From: K189A clade bacterium
GTDB lineage: Bacteria; Pseudomonadota; Gammaproteobacteria; Pseudomonadales; Azotimanducaceae
Assembly: GCA_902613475.1 (NCBI GenBank)
Contig: CACMHG010000008.1
Location: 1-64,000, forward strand
Length of the DNA: 64,000 bases
Reading direction: 5' to 3'
In this document: in pieces, positions 28,066 through 38,563 of the stretch
Layout: each line of letters starts with the position of its first letter
Position numbering within the stretch: position 1 is the first letter of the stretch
Notes under the pieces: generated by a model
What the model was told of the DNA's origin: nothing
The model's database searches: none
What the model saw: only the letters and a program-made list of their open reading frames with translations
Program-made: the position numbers and the translations under genes

Positions 28066-28575
28066 ATGAGCGACGTATTTACAATCACCGAGTTGGTAAA
28101 AGCGGATTCCGTGCAGCACGACGTGGACGCGGGCAGCAGGAAGCGTTTGTTTCAGATCATTGCCGAGGCCTCGGTTGACCCAGCAGCCATTGACAAAGAA
28201 GAAGCGGTCGACGAGATCTATGACGCCTTAGTAGAGCGCGAGCGTTTGGGTAGCACCGCTCTCGGAGATGGGGTTGCCATTCCTCATTGCAGAGTAGGCT
28301 GTGAGCGCATTTCCGGAGCATTCTATACATTGGCTGAACCCATCGAGTACGAGGCGCCGGACGAAAAGCCCGTTGACCTCGTTTTCGTGTTGTTGGTGCC
28401 GAAGGATGAAAAAAAGGCGCATATCGATGCGTTACAGCGCCTAGCCCAACTATTTTCTGATGCTAGTCACCTCGCTTGTTTGCGCAACGCTCAATGCAAC
28501 GAATCACTTTTTGCTGAGCTGAAGCGCATCGACGAAGGACTCTCTGCGGCCAGCCTTAATCGTAGATCTGCATGA
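28066..28575 (+). CDS. ptsN: PTS-Ntr EIIA component PtsN
   Basis: Regulatory EIIA of the nitrogen PTS, phosphorylated on His74 (GVAIPHCRV) by NPr. 169 aa, with LGSTALGDG immediately before. In relatives it influences potassium transport, envelope stress and carbon storage. The stop overlaps the rapZ ATG. Confidence 0.94.
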   Translation: MSDVFTITELVKADSVQHDVDAGSRKRLFQIIAEASVDPAAIDKEEAVDEIYDALVERERLGSTALGDGVAIPHCRVGCERISGAFYTLAEPIEYEAPDEKPVDLVFVLLVPKDEKKAHIDALQRLAQLFSDASHLACLRNAQCNESLFAELKRIDEGLSAASLNRRSA

Positions 28576-29429
28576 AATTAATCATCGTCAGTGGTCGCTC
28601 TGGCTCGGGTAAGTCCACCGCCTTGCGAACCCTAGAGGATGCCGGCTATCACTGCGTTGATAATCTACCCGTTGGTTTGCTGAAAGAGCTGATGCACAGT
28701 TATGCAAATCTTGCACACGGCGAAGTATCCAAGATCGCCGTATGTATCGATGCGCGAAGCCCGGGGCTGGAGCAATTCCCAGAGCTACTTCTGCAGCTGA
28801 GAGGGTCGGGCATCGATGCCGAAATTCTGTATCTCGATGCCCTCAGTCCTACCTTGGTGAAGCGGTTCAGTGAGACGCGTCGACGCCATCCGCTCACGGA
28901 CCAGAACGTGGACCTCCGTGAAGCAATCGACATGGAGGCCAACATACTCTCAACCGTTGCGGACTTGGCGAACCTCACCATAGATACGACGAGAATTTCG
29001 AGCAAAAACCTAAGCGAGCAGATCGTCCACCGAATCATTAAGAACGACGGTACTTCCGTCAGCCTATTGTTTCGATCTTTTGGCTTTAAACACGGCATTC
29101 CGGTCGATACGGACTTTGTTTTCGACCTGCGCTGCTTGCCAAACCCCCACTGGCAGCCAGCACTGCGGCCGCTCACGGGACGCCACGAAGAGGTTGTCGG
29201 TTATCTGCAGTCCCAAGACCTAGTCAACGAGATGTTTCAGGATATCGCCGATTACCTGCAAAAATGGATCCCTCGCTTTGCCGACAATGATCGAGTGTAT
29301 TTGACCGTAGGTATTGGCTGCACTGGCGGACAACATCGAAGCGTCTATATGGCAGAGCGACTAGGCCAGCATTTCGGATCCCAGCTAGACCAGGTGTTGG
29401 TGCGGCATCGGGAACTGGATAGAACTTAA
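28572..29429 (+). CDS. rapZ: RNase adapter protein RapZ
   Basis: P-loop protein that in E. coli presents the small RNA GlmZ to RNase E, controlling glucosamine-6-P synthase. 285 aa. Walker A is GRSGSGKST (8-16). FRSFGFKHGIP, DLRCLPNPHW and the C-terminal IGCTGGQHRSVYMAERL are hallmark segments. Overlaps ptsN by 4 bp. Confidence 0.96.
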   Translation: MKLIIVSGRSGSGKSTALRTLEDAGYHCVDNLPVGLLKELMHSYANLAHGEVSKIAVCIDARSPGLEQFPELLLQLRGSGIDAEILYLDALSPTLVKRFSETRRRHPLTDQNVDLREAIDMEANILSTVADLANLTIDTTRISSKNLSEQIVHRIIKNDGTSVSLLFRSFGFKHGIPVDTDFVFDLRCLPNPHWQPALRPLTGRHEEVVGYLQSQDLVNEMFQDIADYLQKWIPRFADNDRVYLTVGIGCTGGQHRSVYMAERLGQHFGSQLDQVLVRHRELDRT

Positions 29430-29497
29430 CCTCTGATGCCAATATGCCATCGCTCTTGGCAAATCGTTGTATAGCATCCGACAAATTTAAAACCACC

Positions 29498-29776
29498 ATG
29501 CGACAAACCACTCTCACCATTGTGAATCCGCTGGGGCTCCACGCCAGAGCCGCATCTAAGGTGGTCGATGTCGCCAAGAATTTCGCGGCCAAAATTACGC
29601 TGACCAATGGCTCTGGTGTGGAAGCCGATGCCAAGAGAATTATGAGCCTGCTGCTATTGGGAGCTCCAATCGACAGCGAAGTCATTCTTCGTGTCGAAGG
29701 CGAAGACGAAAATGCCGCTTTCGATGCCCTAACGGAATTGATCAACGCTGGTTTTCATGAGCTGGACTCGCAATGA
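29498..29776 (+). CDS. ptsO: Nitrogen PTS phosphocarrier NPr
   Basis: HPr-like phosphocarrier that passes phosphate to PtsN. The start at 29498 gives 92 aa, the family length, with the phosphorylation site His15 in LGLHARAAS. A longer frame from 29444 adds 18 unrelated residues. The stop overlaps the mgtE ATG (ATGA). Confidence 0.94.
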   Translation: MRQTTLTIVNPLGLHARAASKVVDVAKNFAAKITLTNGSGVEADAKRIMSLLLLGAPIDSEVILRVEGEDENAAFDALTELINAGFHELDSQ

Positions 29777-31113
29777 GCACAGATCAGCAGCACTTTGAAT
29801 CGGTTCTTGAAGGCATCAGTCGCGGCAGTACAGCAGACATCAAGATCCTCCTTGCTTCACTTCGACCCAGTGAGATTGCCGGCGTGCTCGAGGCCAACTT
29901 GCCGGAAACTCGGCATATTATCTGGGGGCTGATCGACGAAGATGTCCGCAATCAGAGCCTGCAGCACCTGCATGATGATGTACGAGGACAATTCCTCGAG
30001 ACGATGGATACCGCCCAGCTCGTGGCAGTCGCGGAGGAGTTAGACACCGACGACTTTGCCGACATATTGCAGCAGCTGCCCGAAACAATCACAAACCAGG
30101 TGCTCGAAAGCCTCGATAGCCGTGATCGAGCCCGCGTAGAGTCTGTACTCTCCTACCCGGAAGATAGCGCCGGCGGACTGATGAACACCGACACCATTAC
30201 CGTAAGGCCGCGCCACGCGGCAGAACTGGTGCTGAGATACCTTCGCCTACGACGGGAGTTACCGCCGACAACCGACGCCCTCATCGTCGTCAACAGTCGA
30301 GATGAGTATCTCGGCGTGCTGCCCATTACCAAGCTGCTGACCGCGGACCCCTCGGTGACTGTTCGCGAAATCATGAACAGTGAGGAGCCGCCAATCCACG
30401 TCGCAGAGTCAGATACCGAAGTTGCTCGGTTGTTCTCGGAGCGCGATCTTATTTCCGCGCCTGTGGTTGACGATGCGGGGCATTTGGTTGGGCGCATCAC
30501 CATTGACGACGTGGTGGACGTTATCATCGAGGACGCGGAAGAAGCAGTGCTGGCGCCTGCTGGCCTGTTAGTAGATGAGGATACCTTTGCACCTGTGCGC
30601 CGGTCTGTTCGACGGCGTGCGGTCTGGCTTGGCATCAATCTCATTACAGCAGTCATGGCCGCGGCGGTAATTCACTTGTTCGAGGAGACCATTGTCAAGG
30701 TAGTCGCCCTCGCCGTGCTGATGCCGGTAGTGGCAAGCATGGGTGGTATTGCTGGCACCCAAACACTGACCTTGGTGATTCGGGGCCAAGCCACCGGCCA
30801 ACTTGGTCGCGGCAATTTGCTTTGGATGCTCAATCGGGAATTTATCGTCGCGGCCTTAAACGGGTTGCTGTGGGCTTCCGTCGTCGCAGTTGGCGCTGTC
30901 TACTTTTTTGACGATCCAAAACTCGGTTGGATAATCGCTGCGGCGATGATCGCCACCATCTTGATAGCAGCGGTTACTGGCAGTTTGTTGCCTACCCTGC
31001 TGCGCCGCATGAACATCGATCCAGCAATCGCCGGCGGCGTCGTCCTAACAACCATTACCGACGTCGCGGGGTTTTTCATCTTTTTAGGACTTGCCAGCTG
31101 GGTATATCTGTAG
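29773..31113 (+). CDS. mgtE: Magnesium transporter MgtE
   Basis: Inner-membrane Mg2+ channel gated by cytoplasmic Mg2+. 446 aa: the N-domain of helical repeats (residues about 1-125, with ELDTDDFADILQQLP), two CBS domains (about 130-255, TDALIVVNSRDEYLGVLPI and ISAPVVDDAGHLVGRITIDDV in part), a connecting helix and five membrane helices. VASMGGIAGTQTLTLVIRG lies at the pore. It is coupled to ptsO by a 4-bp overlap, so it is probably the last gene of the rpoN operon. Confidence 0.93.
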   Translation: MSTDQQHFESVLEGISRGSTADIKILLASLRPSEIAGVLEANLPETRHIIWGLIDEDVRNQSLQHLHDDVRGQFLETMDTAQLVAVAEELDTDDFADILQQLPETITNQVLESLDSRDRARVESVLSYPEDSAGGLMNTDTITVRPRHAAELVLRYLRLRRELPPTTDALIVVNSRDEYLGVLPITKLLTADPSVTVREIMNSEEPPIHVAESDTEVARLFSERDLISAPVVDDAGHLVGRITIDDVVDVIIEDAEEAVLAPAGLLVDEDTFAPVRRSVRRRAVWLGINLITAVMAAAVIHLFEETIVKVVALAVLMPVVASMGGIAGTQTLTLVIRGQATGQLGRGNLLWMLNREFIVAALNGLLWASVVAVGAVYFFDDPKLGWIIAAAMIATILIAAVTGSLLPTLLRRMNIDPAIAGGVVLTTITDVAGFFIFLGLASWVYL

Positions 31114-31153
31114 CCCTGAACAGTTGCGCCTAGGCCAGCTAATGCAGAGCAGC

Positions 31154-32485
31154 CTACTGACCTGCCACCGTCATGGATTCGAGCAGCATGCTGGGGGCAA
31201 GGATACTGCTTCGCACATCAATGTCGTCAGCCAAGGCGACGATGTTCAGCAACATATCCTTCAAGTTCCCGGCCAGAGTAAATTCTGCAACGGGGTAGGC
31301 TATCTCGCCATTCTCCACCCAGTATCCCGACGCACCGCGCGAATAATCACCGGTTACGCCATTGACCCCCTGTCCCATCAGTTCCGTGATGAAAAAACCG
31401 TTACCCATCTGGGTAAGCAACGCTGAAAGGGGCTGCATAGGCGCATCAAGATGCAAATTATGAACACCGCCCGCATTACCCGTCGTCGCCAGCCCAAGTT
31501 TGCGCGCCGAGTAGGACGACAAAATATAGCTTGCGAGATTCCCGCTTTCGACGAAGACATTGTTTCTTGTAGCAACGCCGTCCCCATCAAAGTAAGCGCT
31601 TGCTAACCCACCCGACATTTGGGACTCCTCTCTTAGGGACAACCAACTCGGGAGCACTTGCTGGCCTAGTGCGTCCAGCAAAAACGAAGCCTTACGATAT
31701 TGCGACCCACCGCTGATAGCGCCGTTCAAATGCCCTATCAATCCTGCCGCTAGATTTGGCGCCAAAACAACCGGGTATTTGCCTGTGGGGGCTTTTTGAG
31801 GCGACAGACGCTGCACGGTCCTCTCGCCGGCTTTAACGCCGATGTCTACCGCGGACTCCAACTCCTGCCAGCGACGTGACAGGCTATACCAATAGTCTCG
31901 CTGCATGCCGTCGTTGTCTTCGCCAATTAACACGCAACTCATGCTGTGACGTGTGCTTGGATAGGCACCAATAAACCCATGGCTATTGCCATAAACGCGC
32001 AGCGCCTGCTGGGAACTGATCTGAGCCCCATCGGAATTGGTCAGCTTCTTATCAACCGACAAACCAGCGGCCTCACACTCGACGGCCATTGCAGTTGCCT
32101 GCTCGGGCTCGATATCCCAGGGATGATACAAATCTAAATCCACACTCTGTGTGGGCATAAGTGAGGCCTCAGCCAGACCACTAAAGGGGTCCTCTTCGGT
32201 GTGACTCGCGATGCCCTTGGCGGCGGACACAGTCTCGCGAATCGCGTCTGGACTGCTGTCCGTAGTACTAGCCGAGCCCTTTCGCTTGCCAACATAAAGG
32301 GTGATACCAAAGCCGCGATCCTGATTAAACTCTAGATTCTCCAGTTCGCCTTTACGAACGCTGACGCCCAGGCCTCGCTCCATGCTGGCAGACACTTCGG
32401 CCTGATCTGCACCCTGGCGCTTCGCCTCACTGAGAATGTTGTCGACTAAGGTGGTCAACTCTTGCTGATGCTCTATAAAATCCAA
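31154..32485 (-). CDS. pmbA: Metalloprotease-related protein PmbA (TldE)
   Basis: Partner of TldD in the TldD/TldE heterodimer, which cleaves unfolded peptides such as microcin B17 precursor. 443 aa. It lacks the HExxxH zinc site, as TldE does. GGSQYRKASFLLDALGQQV and the C-terminal GASGYWVENGEIAYPVAEFT (in part) are typical. Only 26 bp separate its start from that of the divergent darP. Confidence 0.93.
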   Translation of the reverse strand: MDFIEHQQELTTLVDNILSEAKRQGADQAEVSASMERGLGVSVRKGELENLEFNQDRGFGITLYVGKRKGSASTTDSSPDAIRETVSAAKGIASHTEEDPFSGLAEASLMPTQSVDLDLYHPWDIEPEQATAMAVECEAAGLSVDKKLTNSDGAQISSQQALRVYGNSHGFIGAYPSTRHSMSCVLIGEDNDGMQRDYWYSLSRRWQELESAVDIGVKAGERTVQRLSPQKAPTGKYPVVLAPNLAAGLIGHLNGAISGGSQYRKASFLLDALGQQVLPSWLSLREESQMSGGLASAYFDGDGVATRNNVFVESGNLASYILSSYSARKLGLATTGNAGGVHNLHLDAPMQPLSALLTQMGNGFFITELMGQGVNGVTGDYSRGASGYWVENGEIAYPVAEFTLAGNLKDMLLNIVALADDIDVRSSILAPSMLLESMTVAGQ

Positions 32486-32511
32486 AGACTTACTTCCTCG
32501 TAATCACACTT

Positions 32512-33042
32512 ATGCCTGATGAGCTCTCTAAATCCGCGCTTAAACGAGAAGCCGAGCGCCTACAAAAAATTGGTCTAAAACTGACCCAGTTGAAACCCGA
32601 TACACGAGCGCGTCTGCAGCTGCCTGACGCCCTGCGTAAGGCTATCGATGTGCATGCCGGGATCAACAGTCGTGAAGGTAGCAGAAGGCAAATGCAGTAC
32701 ATTGGCAAACTTATGCGCAGCATCGACGTCCAGGCGATTGAAGAACAACTGGCTGACCTCGACGGTCAGTCTGCTGCTGCCCGCCACTTTTTTCACGCAG
32801 TCGAGCAGTGGCGCGATCGGCTGACCATGGATGCCGATTCGCTCACGGGCTTTATCGACGAATACCCCAATGTTGAGCGCCAAGTGCTGCGCCAATTGGT
32901 TGGCGCTGCAAACAGACACCAACCTGCCGCCGAGCAAGAGCCCACTGAGGCTCATCGGCAGGCCCAGCGAGTATTGTTTAAATTCATACGCTCCACCCTA
33001 ACAGCCCACAGCAACGAGCATTCCTCTCCCGACACATCATAG
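32512..33042 (+). CDS. darP: Ribosome-associated protein DarP (YjgA)
   Basis: DUF615 protein that binds late 50S assembly intermediates. 176 aa, highly charged and helical. MPDELSKSALKREAERLQKIG, RRQMQYIGKLMRS and the C-terminal QAQRVLFKFIR are conserved family patterns. It sits between pmbA and tldD, as in Pseudomonas, and is convergent with tldD with only 7 bp between stops. Confidence 0.92.
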   Translation: MPDELSKSALKREAERLQKIGLKLTQLKPDTRARLQLPDALRKAIDVHAGINSREGSRRQMQYIGKLMRSIDVQAIEEQLADLDGQSAAARHFFHAVEQWRDRLTMDADSLTGFIDEYPNVERQVLRQLVGAANRHQPAAEQEPTEAHRQAQRVLFKFIRSTLTAHSNEHSSPDTS

Positions 33043-33049
33043 ACTTTGC

Positions 33050-34492
33050 TCAAGTCGCGGTGCCTCCCACAACTATTTCGTCGACCTTGAGTGTTGGTTG
33101 ACCGACACCTACAGGTACGGACTGACCATCCTTACCGCAGACCCCCACTCCGCCGTCCAAATCCAAGTCGTTACCCACCATGGAAATCCGAGTCATCACC
33201 TCGGGGCCACTACCCACTAGGGTTGCTCCGCGAATTGGCGCCGTTACCGTTCCATCCTCAATGAGGTAGGCCTCGGTCGCAGAAAACACAAATCGACCGG
33301 ATGTAATGTCCACCGAGCCTCCACCAAAATTGACTGCGTAGATGCCGTTCTTGACAGACCTGATGATGTCCTCAGGCAGATCCAGCCCCGGCAGCATGTA
33401 AGTGTTAGTCATTCGAGGCATGGGCACATGCGCATAGGATTGTCGACGACCATTGCCCGTAGCAGGTACGTTCATCAGGCGTGCGTTGAGCTTGTCCTGC
33501 ATATAGCCCTTAAGCACGCCATTTTCGATCAAGGTGGTAACCTGGGTTTTCGTTCCTTCATCGTCAATACTTAGGGAACCGCGACGTGCTTCCATGGTGC
33601 CGTCATCGACTACCGTGCACAGTGTTGACGCGACTTGTTCACCCACTCGATTCGAAAAGGCAGAACTACCCTTACGATTGAAGTCTCCCTCTAGACCATG
33701 CCCGACAGCCTCATGAAGTAATACGCCAGGCCAGCCAGGTCCAAGGACGACCGGCATTGGCCCGGCTGGAGCATCAACCGCCTCTAGGTTGACCAGCGCC
33801 ATGCGCACCGCTTCCTTAGCAAGATGCTCGGTCCACTCACCCAGAGTAAGCGACTCCAGGCTGCGACGACCGCCACCCCCGGCGTTGCCGCGCTCGCGAC
33901 GACCGTTGTGTTCCACAATTACCGAAACATCGAGTCGCACCAGAGGACGAATATCGGCCGCCAGGGTGCCGTCGCTGGCCATAACCAGTACGGATTCATG
34001 ATTGCCTGCGATCCGCACCGTCACTTCTTTTACCTTATCGTCCTGAGCTCGTGCGGTTTGATCGATACGGCGCAGCAATTGCACCTTATCTTCATCGGTC
34101 AAACTGCTGATTGGGTCCGTGGCTGCGTAAAGCGATGGAGCCTCGACAGCCTTAAACCCCGGAGCTTTTCGGGCACTACCGGTACCAGCAATTGAGCGCG
34201 CCGCCTTAGCAGCTTGCTTTAACCCGTCTAGCCGAATGTCTTCACTGTAAGCAAAACCCGTTCGCTCCTCGGCGAGTGCACGTAAACCGATACCGGCTTC
34301 GACACCAAACGACCCCTCCTTGACGATGCCGTCTTCCAGCGCAAACGATTCACCGCGCGTGCTCTGCACAAACACCTCGCCATAATCAATCTCGCGCCCT
34401 AACAACATCTCTAAGCTGCTTTCGATATCATCTAAGCCCAACCCTTTCGCCTGCAGCAGTTGCCGTTCTACTTGCGAGATCATGTCATTCAT
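33050..34492 (-). CDS. tldD: Zinc metalloprotease TldD
   Basis: Catalytic half of the TldD/TldE protease. 480 aa. The zinc site is [11 protein letters not shown], with His260, Glu261 and His265 visible. [13 protein letters not shown] and [10 protein letters not shown] also match the family. Its partner PmbA is encoded on the same strand across darP. Confidence 0.95.
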   Translation of the reverse strand: MNDMISQVERQLLQAKGLGLDDIESSLEMLLGREIDYGEVFVQSTRGESFALEDGIVKEGSFGVEAGIGLRALAEERTGFAYSEDIRLDGLKQAAKAARSIAGTGSARKAPGFKAVEAPSLYAATDPISSLTDEDKVQLLRRIDQTARAQDDKVKEVTVRIAGNHESVLVMASDGTLAADIRPLVRLDVSVIVEHNGRRERGNAGGGGRRSLESLTLGEWTEHLAKEAVRMALVNLEAVDAPAGPMPVVLGPGWPGVLLHEAVGHGLEGDFNRKGSSAFSNRVGEQVASTLCTVVDDGTMEARRGSLSIDDEGTKTQVTTLIENGVLKGYMQDKLNARLMNVPATGNGRRQSYAHVPMPRMTNTYMLPGLDLPEDIIRSVKNGIYAVNFGGGSVDITSGRFVFSATEAYLIEDGTVTAPIRGATLVGSGPEVMTRISMVGNDLDLDGGVGVCGKDGQSVPVGVGQPTLKVDEIVVGGTAT

Positions 34493-34575
34493 TCTTTTAC
34501 TACCTTGATCAAATCACTCTGGTGGGGCTTTGCTGCGCCCAAACAAAATCCTCAAATACGGATCGCTATAAGGCT

Positions 34576-37500
34576 CTAGCGCGCGACCCCAGACGGAGCG
34601 CTAGCGCTTTCACCTTGTTCCTTTAACAAGTCCGGCGAGAGTCGTTCTCCGGCTACATCCGCCTCCTTGATGTCTTTGTTAAAGAGCTCAGTAAACGTCA
34701 CTTCGGGATCATCGAGGGTGCCGGAGACCACGAATTTTGCCGAGCTCATACGCTCAATGGGCTTACGAAAAACGCGCTCGCCTACGGCAACACTTAACCC
34801 TGCGATCGGGTTTGCAAAGGCTAAGTATGCGGCGTACCAAGGTAAACTGTCACCGACGGGAAGTGTGACAATCATTTCGGCATCCAGGGCATTGCCGCTG
34901 AGATCAACTTTACCCCCAAACTCATAGCGCGATGACGTGCTCTTGATTATCAGATTCTTGGTGAAACTCAGTTTTTGACCCTCAATCTGGACATCACCGA
35001 AGGCCTCTTCGAAACTGATTCCTTCTCCGACCACATCCGAAAAATCGAAACTTATGCGCTTCGTGAGCGCGGTAATATTCAGCAGACTCAACATGCGCAG
35101 GCCCGCCTGCGCGCTCTCGACGTCCAAAAACCGACCCTGCGTAGCGGCAAGTGAGACGCCTCCCTCGCTCTTGATAATGTCCAGGTTTGCAGGAGAACCG
35201 GCCCAGCTCAGATTCCCGGTAACCGAAGCCGACTTGGATGTAACAACAGGCGCGTATCCCCATAGAGGAAGAACCTCGGCCAAGTCCTGCATGTAGGCCG
35301 CCCCTGAGAATGCGCTTCTGTTTCGCTCTAAGTCCCAGTAGAGCGCACTGTTCTTGATATCGACGCCATTGACCAGCACGTCTTCTATGTCGAAACGCAC
35401 GCCACCGGGTTCTGGAGATATTTCGAACTTCCAGCGTCCAAACGGCTCTTCGCCGATGATCAGTTCGTTTACGAACACTTTAGCTCGGGGTAAGGCCTGT
35501 CCGACAGCCAAATCTATAGGATCGAGATTTCCCTGCGGCGTATTCTCGTCAGAGGACGATCCCGGCAAGCGAAGAGTCAGCAGATCAACAACGAGTTGGG
35601 ATGAATCAGACAAATCGATACTGCCAGAGACATCTTCGCTGCGAACTTGGAAAACGGCGGAGTTTCGATCACCTTGGCCGCTCAGCTCAAGATCTAAAAA
35701 CTTCAAATCATCGACGATGAAGTCATCGACCTGTAAGCCGCGCATCTGCCAACTCACCGGCGGATCAATGGCAGCGCCTCCATCGGTGGCAACCCAGTCT
35801 GCTAAATCGACCTTGCTTACCCGCCCGTTGATTACAACGCCCTCGTAGTTCGGCTCGACCTCAAGAGGAAGAGCATTGACACCAATGGCGCCTTGACTGA
35901 CTCGCTCTGTCAGTCCGTTAGCTGCTTGATACCACCCCTCAGTTTCTTTGTACTGCCAGTCAACACGCAGGTAATCGTCGGCAAAGGCGAGGTCGAATAC
36001 ACTCTTCGAACGCCCCTCATGATCCTTGCCAAACTGAGCAGGCAGGTTGACCGCCATACCCTCAAAGTCTGTCGAAAGCCTAAGCTCGGCAGGCCCTGTC
36101 CCAGCCATATCGAGCTGGAGCTTGCCAACAAAGTCAGCTTCTCCCTCGATCACGGGCGATGTTTCGATCGCCGCCATGCGAAAAATATCCAGGGCCGATG
36201 CTTGACCGGCAACATCGAACCTTAAGAACTGAGGATCGTAGTCGATGCGGACATCAACCGGATTTCCGAACAGAAGGCCGCTGACATCACCCTCCAAATT
36301 GTGGGGCAGGGAAAAGCGTTGCTGGCCGGCGAGACTCCGCCAGGCAAGCCGGTAGTCAGGCATCGCCAGGTCAAGGTCGTCAAACTCAGCGTCGATGTCC
36401 ACCTGCAGAATCGCAGTAGGCGGCAGATTGCTTCCTAGCGGTACACCCATTTCTGCGCTGTAGAGAATTTCGCCCTCGGCACTCCACTCGGGTGAAACAA
36501 ACGACAACGATTGCTGCAGTGGAGATTGGCGAACCAGCGTCAAGAGCGTATCTGCAGAGGCTGAATGTTGTTGAGATAAAAACAACATCGATTGATTTGC
36601 ATCGACATGAATCTTCGCACCGGAGAGATCTAGCTCAGCCGTTTTTCCAGCGTGCAAATCTCCATAGGTGTGCCTGCCGGCCACATGAATCGAGCCGTTG
36701 GCATCCAGGAGCAGGGGCCACTGGTCTTCGTATCGAACTCGAGCAGCCTGAAAGTCACCCTGCAGCTCAAAGCGCCGGCGTGACACCCCCCCGGGTCGAA
36801 TATGAATTTGACCATGATGTGCCATCCTCACGTCACTGAAATCGCCGGCCAGCGGAGCCTCCAGCAGCCACTGCCGGAGCCCAGGATTCAGTTTGTAGGG
36901 AATAAAACGCCGCGTCTGAGGAGCACTGATGTCATCAACCTGAAGCGACAGCGAGATTCGCTGGTCGAAACGAGCCTCTGGCCGACTGGTTGCAAACCCT
37001 CCGGTAATATGTGTTCTGCCGTCAACGGCTGTAATGTTACTGCCCCGAACCGAGGCATAACCCTGCTTGAACAGCAGAAGCAAATCCCCCGACACGGCAT
37101 CAAATTCCCAGACCTCGGAAAACACCGTAGGGAAGTTGATAGTCACGTCGTCGCCCTGTACCTGCATGCCAATATGGTTTGAATCTCCATAGATTTCTGC
37201 GCGGGCATTGATAACCCCAGGGGAGCCGCGATATGCCGAGAGCTGCACATCCTCTGCATCGCTCCACCATGAAAGGCCCGATGAGGGTGTATAACTGGCG
37301 ATCAGTTCCCGCAGCGTCGCCTGCGCATCCAGGGCAATTAACCACTCTCCCAACGCCCGCTCGCTGCTCAATGCCGCATCCGCAAACTCTGAAAAAGCGC
37401 CGAGATCTAAATTCTGTGTTCTGATACGCACCGATGGCTGCATTGTGTAACTTGCAGGAGTGGCATCAAGCAATCGATCCGAATCGACCTCAAGCAGCAT

Positions 37501-38553
37501 TGACGGCGGCAGCAGATCCGTCGCACCTTCTGTTTGCAGCCTGCTTTGCACGCGCGCTATCGCCTTCCCTTGTCGCGACCACACGGAAACTTGAGCACCC
37601 ACGGTAAGGGTTCTATCCGGGAGCAAATACGGTGACTGTGTGACCGTCAGGGCTAGGTCAAATACCCCGAATCCCTGGGATGACCAAGCACGATCTCTAG
37701 CATTGCCATCTTTATCGGCAGATGCTTGATTCGGCTGCTTTTGATCATCAATCAAGTCGGAGCTATGGCCTTCGCTTCCCTGCCAGTGCGCTCGGGACAA
37801 TTCCAGCACCACACCTGTCCCTCCCAGCAGGGCTGCCGGAACCTGCAACCCACCTTCTGCGCTCACCCGCAGCAAAGCATCAGGCGGCAGGCGTTCATCT
37901 CTCGCGCCTTGCGACCGAAGGTCATAAACGAGCGCTAACGGCTGAGATACGCCGGGACTGTCGATCACTAGTCGGCCATATTTATTCAAAGGATCGTTGT
38001 TGACGGTCAAATTGACCGCAAAACGAAACGCCCTGTTGGCGCGCTCGACGTTTAGCTCTAGGTTGGCATCGACAAATTCGCTGGAACTAAGAAGCTCATA
38101 AAAATCGATATCGATTGGCTGTTCACTGCTGTTTTTTAGCGCCCAACCCTGAGGCGTGTGGATCACACCAACCTCGCCTTTTTCACTAAAAAAGCGCCTA
38201 AAAATTGGTTTTCCCTTCGCAATCGTCTGAAAAAAATCCAGCTCGATATAGACGTTTTGCAGGTAACCCGCGGCAAAAGAGAGACGCTTTATGCGCAGCA
38301 CAGGATTGAAGCCTCGCCAGTCCCCCGAAACTTGGGTGACCTCAGATCGATACGGTACGAGTGCGGTATTGATATACGGCGTAAAAGCGCTCGCGCTCGC
38401 CGACATGACGCGCCCTGTTACCTGGACGATTGCCAAAAAACAGACGACACCCGTCAGCAAGACAGCAACAATATGGCCAATCGATACTTTGGTGGAGCGC
38501 TCCTTGGCGAGGGCCGGACTGTCGCTCGTAGCATCCTGTTCTGGATTACTCAC
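34576..38553 (-). CDS. yhdP: AsmA-like envelope protein YhdP
   Basis: Very large (1325 aa) inner-membrane-anchored protein of the AsmA/TamB class; YhdP in E. coli is thought to move phospholipid to the outer membrane across the periplasm. One N-terminal membrane helix (about residues 25-48) is followed by a long beta-strand-rich periplasmic part and a C-terminal AsmA-like section containing LSWAGSPANLDIIKSEGGVSL in part. It lies 10 bp after rng on the same strand. The nitrilase gene found between tldD and yhdP in Pseudomonas is absent. Confidence 0.9.
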   Translation of the reverse strand: MSNPEQDATSDSPALAKERSTKVSIGHIVAVLLTGVVCFLAIVQVTGRVMSASASAFTPYINTALVPYRSEVTQVSGDWRGFNPVLRIKRLSFAAGYLQNVYIELDFFQTIAKGKPIFRRFFSEKGEVGVIHTPQGWALKNSSEQPIDIDFYELLSSSEFVDANLELNVERANRAFRFAVNLTVNNDPLNKYGRLVIDSPGVSQPLALVYDLRSQGARDERLPPDALLRVSAEGGLQVPAALLGGTGVVLELSRAHWQGSEGHSSDLIDDQKQPNQASADKDGNARDRAWSSQGFGVFDLALTVTQSPYLLPDRTLTVGAQVSVWSRQGKAIARVQSRLQTEGATDLLPPSMLLEVDSDRLLDATPASYTMQPSVRIRTQNLDLGAFSEFADAALSSERALGEWLIALDAQATLRELIASYTPSSGLSWWSDAEDVQLSAYRGSPGVINARAEIYGDSNHIGMQVQGDDVTINFPTVFSEVWEFDAVSGDLLLLFKQGYASVRGSNITAVDGRTHITGGFATSRPEARFDQRISLSLQVDDISAPQTRRFIPYKLNPGLRQWLLEAPLAGDFSDVRMAHHGQIHIRPGGVSRRRFELQGDFQAARVRYEDQWPLLLDANGSIHVAGRHTYGDLHAGKTAELDLSGAKIHVDANQSMLFLSQQHSASADTLLTLVRQSPLQQSLSFVSPEWSAEGEILYSAEMGVPLGSNLPPTAILQVDIDAEFDDLDLAMPDYRLAWRSLAGQQRFSLPHNLEGDVSGLLFGNPVDVRIDYDPQFLRFDVAGQASALDIFRMAAIETSPVIEGEADFVGKLQLDMAGTGPAELRLSTDFEGMAVNLPAQFGKDHEGRSKSVFDLAFADDYLRVDWQYKETEGWYQAANGLTERVSQGAIGVNALPLEVEPNYEGVVINGRVSKVDLADWVATDGGAAIDPPVSWQMRGLQVDDFIVDDLKFLDLELSGQGDRNSAVFQVRSEDVSGSIDLSDSSQLVVDLLTLRLPGSSSDENTPQGNLDPIDLAVGQALPRAKVFVNELIIGEEPFGRWKFEISPEPGGVRFDIEDVLVNGVDIKNSALYWDLERNRSAFSGAAYMQDLAEVLPLWGYAPVVTSKSASVTGNLSWAGSPANLDIIKSEGGVSLAATQGRFLDVESAQAGLRMLSLLNITALTKRISFDFSDVVGEGISFEEAFGDVQIEGQKLSFTKNLIIKSTSSRYEFGGKVDLSGNALDAEMIVTLPVGDSLPWYAAYLAFANPIAGLSVAVGERVFRKPIERMSSAKFVVSGTLDDPEVTFTELFNKDIKEADVAGERLSPDLLKEQGESASAPSGVAR

Positions 38554-38563
38554 CAGAGACTTC

